NCBI GenBank assembly: GCA_028291285.1
Contig: JAQGIJ010000325.1
Coordinates: forward strand, 1 to 8,870
DNA from: Phenylobacterium sp.
GTDB taxonomy: Bacteria > Pseudomonadota > Alphaproteobacteria > Caulobacterales > Caulobacteraceae
DNA length: 8,870 nt
Reading direction: 5' to 3'
A program made the translations under genes and the position numbers. Below, piece after piece: positions 5,443-8,870 of the stretch. The first letter of the stretch is position 1. Every line of letters starts with the position of its first letter. The notes under the pieces were generated by a model, which ran no database searches, was not told the DNA's origin, and saw only the letters and a program-made list of their open reading frames with translations.

Positions 5443-6795
5443 ATGACCGCCGACGCCAAGGCCGCTCCTGCCGCGCCGAAACCCAGACGCTCGGCCGTCG
5501 AGGTGCTGGCCGAGCTGCGCCGGCCGAAGGTGGGCGTGATGCTGGCGCTGGGCTTCGCCTCGGGCCTGCCCTTCCTGCTCACCGGCAACACCCTGGGCTA
5601 TTGGCTGCGCGACGAAGGCACGAGCCTGAAGGCGATCGGCTTCCTGTCGTGGGTCGGGCTCGCCTACACCTTCAAGGTCTTCTGGGCGCCCCTGGTGGAC
5701 CGGCTGGACGTGCCGCTGCTGGGCCGCCTCGGCCGCCGGCGCGGCTGGATGCTGCTGGCCCAGCTGCTGGTCGCCGCGGGGCTGGCCGGCATGGCCCTCG
5801 TCGGCACGGCCAGCGGCCTGGCCGTCATCGGCGCCTTCGCCCTGGTGGCCGCCTTCGCCTCGGCGACCCAGGACACGGTGATCGACGCCTGGCGGATCGA
5901 GGCGGCGGACAACGCCGAGGAGCAGGGCCTGCTCGCCTCGGCCTACCAGCTGGGCTATCGCGCCGCCATGCTCGCCACCGACGCGCTGATCCTGGCGGTG
6001 GCGGCGCGGCTGGGCTGGGCCAACTCCTACCTGATCTACGCCGGCGCCATGCTGATCGGCGTGGCCGCCACCTGGTTCGCCGTGGAGCCGGCCCGCGCCG
6101 ACGCCGTGCTCGAGGGCAAGGCCCCGCTGTGGACGCCGCGCGGCTTCTTCGACGCGGTGGTCGGGCCGTTCGTCGACTTCTTCGCCAAGCACCGAGCGCT
6201 GGGGCTGCTGATGCTGCTGGCGGTCGCCCTCTACCGGCTGCCCGACTTCGTCATGGGGCCGATGTACAACCCCTACTACCACGACCTGGGGTTGACCAAG
6301 GACACCGTGGCGACCGTGCGCGGCACCATCGGCCTGGTGGGCGCGATCGCCGGCATCGCCGCCGGCGGCATGAGCACGGTCAGGCTCGGACTCTTCCGGA
6401 CCCTGGTGATCGGCGCGGTGCTGCAGGGGCTCGGCGTCGCCGCCTTCGCGCTGCTGGCCTACATCGGCGGCGATCCGGGCGTGTTCGGCGCGGTGATGGC
6501 CGGCGACAACTTCGCCCAGGGCTACGCCGGTGTGGCGCTGGTGGCCTATATGTCGAGCCTGACGGGCCTCGGCTACACCGCCACCCAGTACGCCCTGCTC
6601 TCCTCGACCTATGCGCTGCTGGGCAAGTTCCTGAAGGGCTTCTCCGGCGCCGTGGTGGAGGCGCTGACCCCCGGCCACGGCCTGCTCGGCGCCTACGCGA
6701 CCTGCTTCGTCGGCGCCGGCGTGATCGCCATCCCGGCGCTGGTGCTGTTCGCCATCCTCGGGCGGCTGCACGCCCGCAACGTCCGCGGCGCCTAG
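5443..6795 (+). CDS. ampG: AmpG-type muropeptide permease (MFS)
   Basis: AmpG imports anhydromuropeptides (GlcNAc-anhydroMurNAc peptides) across the inner membrane with protons, for peptidoglycan recycling; in many bacteria this also feeds beta-lactamase induction. The 450-residue product is polytopic, probably with 12 or more membrane segments, and has a soluble N-terminal tail of about 27 residues. Family marks are LGFASGLPFLLTGNTLGYWL (36-55), a lysine-bearing helix into WAPLVDR (81-87), the RRRGW turn, and ATQDTVIDAWRIE (141-153), the typical SQDIVIDAYR element of AmpG. The ATG at 5443 has only a weak purine run (GAGAG) about nine bases upstream. It lies 36 bases after shkA with no terminator, so the two are probably co-transcribed. 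The TAG stop overlaps the stop of the convergent protease gene. No bla, ampR or ampD is visible nearby. Confidence 0.92.
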   Translation: MTADAKAAPAAPKPRRSAVEVLAELRRPKVGVMLALGFASGLPFLLTGNTLGYWLRDEGTSLKAIGFLSWVGLAYTFKVFWAPLVDRLDVPLLGRLGRRRGWMLLAQLLVAAGLAGMALVGTASGLAVIGAFALVAAFASATQDTVIDAWRIEAADNAEEQGLLASAYQLGYRAAMLATDALILAVAARLGWANSYLIYAGAMLIGVAATWFAVEPARADAVLEGKAPLWTPRGFFDAVVGPFVDFFAKHRALGLLMLLAVALYRLPDFVMGPMYNPYYHDLGLTKDTVATVRGTIGLVGAIAGIAAGGMSTVRLGLFRTLVIGAVLQGLGVAAFALLAYIGGDPGVFGAVMAGDNFAQGYAGVALVAYMSSLTGLGYTATQYALLSSTYALLGKFLKGFSGAVVEALTPGHGLLGAYATCFVGAGVIAIPALVLFAILGRLHARNVRGA

Positions 6796-7631
6796 GTCAG
6801 GCAGACCACCTCCGCCACGCGCAGGTCGCGGCGCAGGCCCGCGGCGACCTTGCCGTAGTTGTCGCGTGTGAGGCCCGCGCCCGCGGCGGCCGCGACCGGC
6901 AGGGGCGCGCCCCGCGCCTCGATCAGCCGGACGACGGTCTCCGGCGTGGTCGTGTAGATCCGCCCGCGCCGCGGCGCCTCGGCGATGGTGACGCCGATCA
7001 CCCTTCCCTGCCCGTCCAGCGCCGGGGCGCCGGAGAGGCCGCCAAGCGAGCCCACCAGCCCCCGGGTGCGGCCCACCTCGGCCCAGACCAGCACTGGCTC
7101 GGTGCGCGCGCCGCGGCCGCGGATCACCAGGTTCTCCCGCCCGATCAGCCGGCTGGCGGCCTCCCCCGGCTGGCCCTGCGGGAAGCCGGGATGGTAGGCG
7201 AGCTCGCCTTGCCGCAGGGGCGCTGCGAGCGCCAGCGGCAGGGCCGGGGCGCCCCCTTCGGTGGCCAGCAGCGCCGCCTCGCCGCGCGGGTCGATGCGGG
7301 TGGTGGCGACCACGCCCTTGCCCTCACCGACCACGAGGGCCGCCTGGCGGCAGCCGTCCACCACGTGCCGGGCGGTGATCCACACGCCCGAAGAGTCGAC
7401 GGAGAAGGCGGTGCCGGTGGCGGGGCCCACGTGGTCCGGCACGTCGACGCTGACCGCGGGGTCGAACGGCGACGGCGGCGCCAGCAGCGCGCCCTCCGCG
7501 GACCTCGCGGACGCCTGCGCCGGCGGCGCGGCCGGGGCGTCCGCGCGCTCGCGGCGGCTGAGGGCGGCGAACAGCAGCGCCGCCACCACCGCGGCGTAGA
7601 TCAGCCAGTCGGGCAGCCGCGCGAACCGCAT
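6792..7631 (-). CDS. Membrane-anchored trypsin-like serine protease family protein
   Basis: This 279-residue product has an N-terminal membrane helix (about 9-24), a disordered A/P-rich spacer (30-55) and a trypsin-like beta-barrel domain expected in the periplasm. His89 lies in GVWITARHVVDGC, the normal His-loop context, and Ser200 lies in GGLSGAP, close to the usual GxSGxP. The catalytic Asp is unclear: where DxA-L-L is expected the sequence reads RIDPRGEAALL, so D114 or E118 would have to serve. C94 and C277 could form a disulfide. A PDZ domain is absent, unlike DegP/HtrA. The ATG at 7631 lies seven bases after the stop of the DUF350 gene and lacks a strong site of its own, which suggests translational coupling. 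Substrate unknown; a weakly active or non-catalytic role is possible. Confidence 0.87.
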   Translation of the reverse strand: MRFARLPDWLIYAAVVAALLFAALSRRERADAPAAPPAQASARSAEGALLAPPSPFDPAVSVDVPDHVGPATGTAFSVDSSGVWITARHVVDGCRQAALVVGEGKGVVATTRIDPRGEAALLATEGGAPALPLALAAPLRQGELAYHPGFPQGQPGEAASRLIGRENLVIRGRGARTEPVLVWAEVGRTRGLVGSLGGLSGAPALDGQGRVIGVTIAEAPRRGRIYTTTPETVVRLIEARGAPLPVAAAAGAGLTRDNYGKVAAGLRRDLRVAEVVCLT

Positions 7632-7638
7632 CGCCGCG

Positions 7639-8058
7639 TCAGGCGGCGACCGAGGCGGCGACGATCAGGGCGGTGGCGAGCTTGGCGCCCACCAGCACCG
7701 CCGCGGCCGCCATCTCACCCTGCTGGATGCGCCCGGGCAGGCCGTGCAGCACCAGATCCACCAGCCGGAACACCAGCAGCTGGACGGCGACGGTGGCTGC
7801 GCCCCAGAGCGCCAGGTCCATCAGATTGGCCGATGCCTTCAGCGAATAGGCCAGCGGGATCGCCAGCCCCACCAGCGCGCCGCCGACGTCCACCGCGGCG
7901 GCCACATTGCCCTCGCGGACCAGGCGGATCTCGTGATGCGGCGTGAGCAGGATGTAGACCGTGGCCGCCACCAGCAGCATGGCGACGCTTACCGCCACGT
8001 GCAGCAGGGTGACGGGAAACCCGGTGGCGAAGGCCTGGACTTCCGGCGACGTGGTCAT
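7639..8058 (-). CDS. DUF350 family inner-membrane protein
   Basis: The product has 139 residues and four membrane segments (about 14-38, 55-75, 80-102, 116-138). The LLTPHHEIRLVREGNVAAAVDVGGALVGLAIPLA stretch, with a charged loop followed by a glycine-rich helix, is the hallmark of DUF350 (YjfL-type) proteins, which occur as two-helix repeats. The molecular function is not established. The ATG at 8058 has GGGGGAG about seven bases upstream. The gene sits 63 bases after rlmN and seven bases before the protease gene on the same strand, so it is probably co-transcribed with the protease and perhaps with rlmN. No intrinsic terminator is seen in the 63-base gap, only a 4-bp stem (TCCC/GGGA) with a four-base loop. 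Confidence 0.9.
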   Translation of the reverse strand: MTTSPEVQAFATGFPVTLLHVAVSVAMLLVAATVYILLTPHHEIRLVREGNVAAAVDVGGALVGLAIPLAYSLKASANLMDLALWGAATVAVQLLVFRLVDLVLHGLPGRIQQGEMAAAAVLVGAKLATALIVAASVAA

Positions 8059-8121
8059 GGCGCGCTCCCCCGAACGATTCCCGCGAGGGATAGCACGAAC
8101 GGCGCGGCTTGGCGGCGGCGG

Positions 8122-8870
8122 CTATTCCGCGGCGAGCGCGCGCCGGGCGCTGGCCTTGAGCTTCTCGCTGTCGCTCTTCAGCTGGCCGCAGGCGGCGAGG
8201 ATGTCGCGGCCGCGCGGCGTACGGATCGGCGAGGCGTAGCCGGCGCGGTTGAGGATCGCGGCGAAGGCCTCGATGGTCTTCCAGTCCGAGCACTCGTACT
8301 CGGTCCCGGGCCACGGGTTGAACGGGATCAGGTTGATCTTCGCCGGGATGCCCTTCAGCAGCTGCACCAGCGCCTTGGCCTCGGCCGGGCTGTCGTTGAC
8401 GCCCTTCAGCATCACGTATTCGAAGGTCACCCGTTTGGCGTTCGACAGGCCCGGATAGGCGCGGATCGCCGCCATCAGCTCTTCGATCGGGTATTTCTTG
8501 TTCAGCGGAACGAGCTTCTCGCGCAGCGCGTCGTTGGTGGCGTGCAGCGAGATCGCCAGCATGGCCTGGGTCTTCTGGCCGAGCTCGACGAGCTGCGGGA
8601 CCACGCCGGAGGTCGAGACGGTGATCCGCCGGCGCGAGATGGCGACGCCCTCGTTGTCGGCGATGATGTCGATGGCCGCGGCGACATTGTCGAGATTGTA
8701 GAGCGGCTCGCCCATGCCCATGAAGACGATATTGGAGAGCCGCCGGTCCTCCTTGGGCGAGGGCCATTCGCCGAGGTCGTCGCGCGCCACCTGCACCTGG
8801 GCGACGATCTCGGCGGCGGTCAGGTTGCGGACCAGCGCCTGGGTGCCGGTGTGGCAGAAGGTGCAGTTCA
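8122..8870 (-). CDS. rlmN: Dual-specificity 23S rRNA/tRNA adenine-C2 methyltransferase RlmN (5' end outside window)
   Basis: RlmN is a radical SAM enzyme that methylates C2 of A2503 in 23S rRNA and of A37 in some tRNAs. About 248 codons of the C-terminal part are present. The visible start is within the iron-sulfur motif: [10 protein letters not shown] holds the second and third cysteines of CxxxCxxC, and the first is beyond the window. Downstream are [13 protein letters not shown] (SAM binding GEP motif), [47 protein letters not shown], and [12 protein letters not shown], whose Cys is the methyl-carrying residue equivalent to Cys355 of the E. coli enzyme. It ends at TAG (8124-8122) after a short basic tail. 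All residues expected in this part are intact. Family assignment is very secure. Confidence 0.97.
   Translation of the reverse strand, partial: NCTFCHTGTQALVRNLTAAEIVAQVQVARDDLGEWPSPKEDRRLSNIVFMGMGEPLYNLDNVAAAIDIIADNEGVAISRRRITVSTSGVVPQLVELGQKTQAMLAISLHATNDALREKLVPLNKKYPIEELMAAIRAYPGLSNAKRVTFEYVMLKGVNDSPAEAKALVQLLKGIPAKINLIPFNPWPGTEYECSDWKTIEAFAAILNRAGYASPIRTPRGRDILAACGQLKSDSEKLKASARRALAAE

Noticed and set aside
4048..6771. Open - strand frame of about 907 codons opposite shkA and ampG
   Set aside because: It is rich in H, Q, R, G and A with no fold, and antisense to two clearly recognisable genes.
5601..7946. Open + strand frame of about 781 codons over ampG, protease and DUF350 genes
   Set aside because: It is a shadow frame with repetitive R/G/A composition. 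It crosses genes of both strands that have clear family motifs.
8059..8121. Possible terminator between rlmN and the DUF350 gene
   Set aside because: Only a 4-bp stem is present and no T tract follows on the - strand.
7715..8767. Open - strand frame of about 350 codons overlapping rlmN and the DUF350 gene
   Set aside because: It is in a different frame from rlmN, whose motifs are intact, and its product is R/G/P-rich without a fold.

Overview
The window is about 70% GC and densely coded, with strong G/C bias at third codon positions. It looks like a chromosomal segment of an alphaproteobacterium in the Caulobacteraceae (Caulobacter or Phenylobacterium type). Three things support this: an alphaproteobacterial-type LexA box (GTTC-N7-GTTC), a soluble hybrid kinase that matches Caulobacter ShkA domain by domain and residue by residue, and a set of small membrane proteins of the kind seen in that family. 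No mobile element, CRISPR array, tRNA or rRNA was recognised, and no stretch longer than about 125 bases lacks a gene.

Left part (1-2055, + strand): the 3' end of gshB (glutathione synthetase), then a 125-base gap holding an SOS/LexA-type box and an inverted repeat, then comM/yifB, an AAA+ ATPase of the Mg-chelatase-like family. The comM end overlaps a convergent membrane-protein gene by 52 bases.

Middle part (2004-3751, - strand): read in its own direction, a LuxR-type helix-turn-helix regulator whose frame ends in a membrane anchor; a 113-codon gene nested out of frame in the linker of that regulator; a small helical protein with a strong ribosome binding site; a textbook intrinsic terminator; and a 152-residue membrane protein. 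The nested arrangement is the oddest thing in the window. The two ends of the LuxR frame look like one known family, but codon use between them belongs to the nested gene.

Right part: shkA and ampG run on the + strand with a 36-base gap, pairing a c-di-GMP-responsive cell-cycle kinase with a muropeptide permease. ampG then meets the protease gene head-on, and a single CTAG (6792-6795) provides the stop codon of both. On the - strand the order of transcription is rlmN (5' end beyond the window), a DUF350 membrane protein and a membrane-anchored trypsin-like protein, closely packed and probably co-transcribed, at least the last two.

The most checkable novelties are the gene nested inside the LuxR regulator, the SOS box before comM, the possibly leaderless shkA start, and the terminator hairpin whose downstream arm could also act as the ribosome binding site of the next gene.
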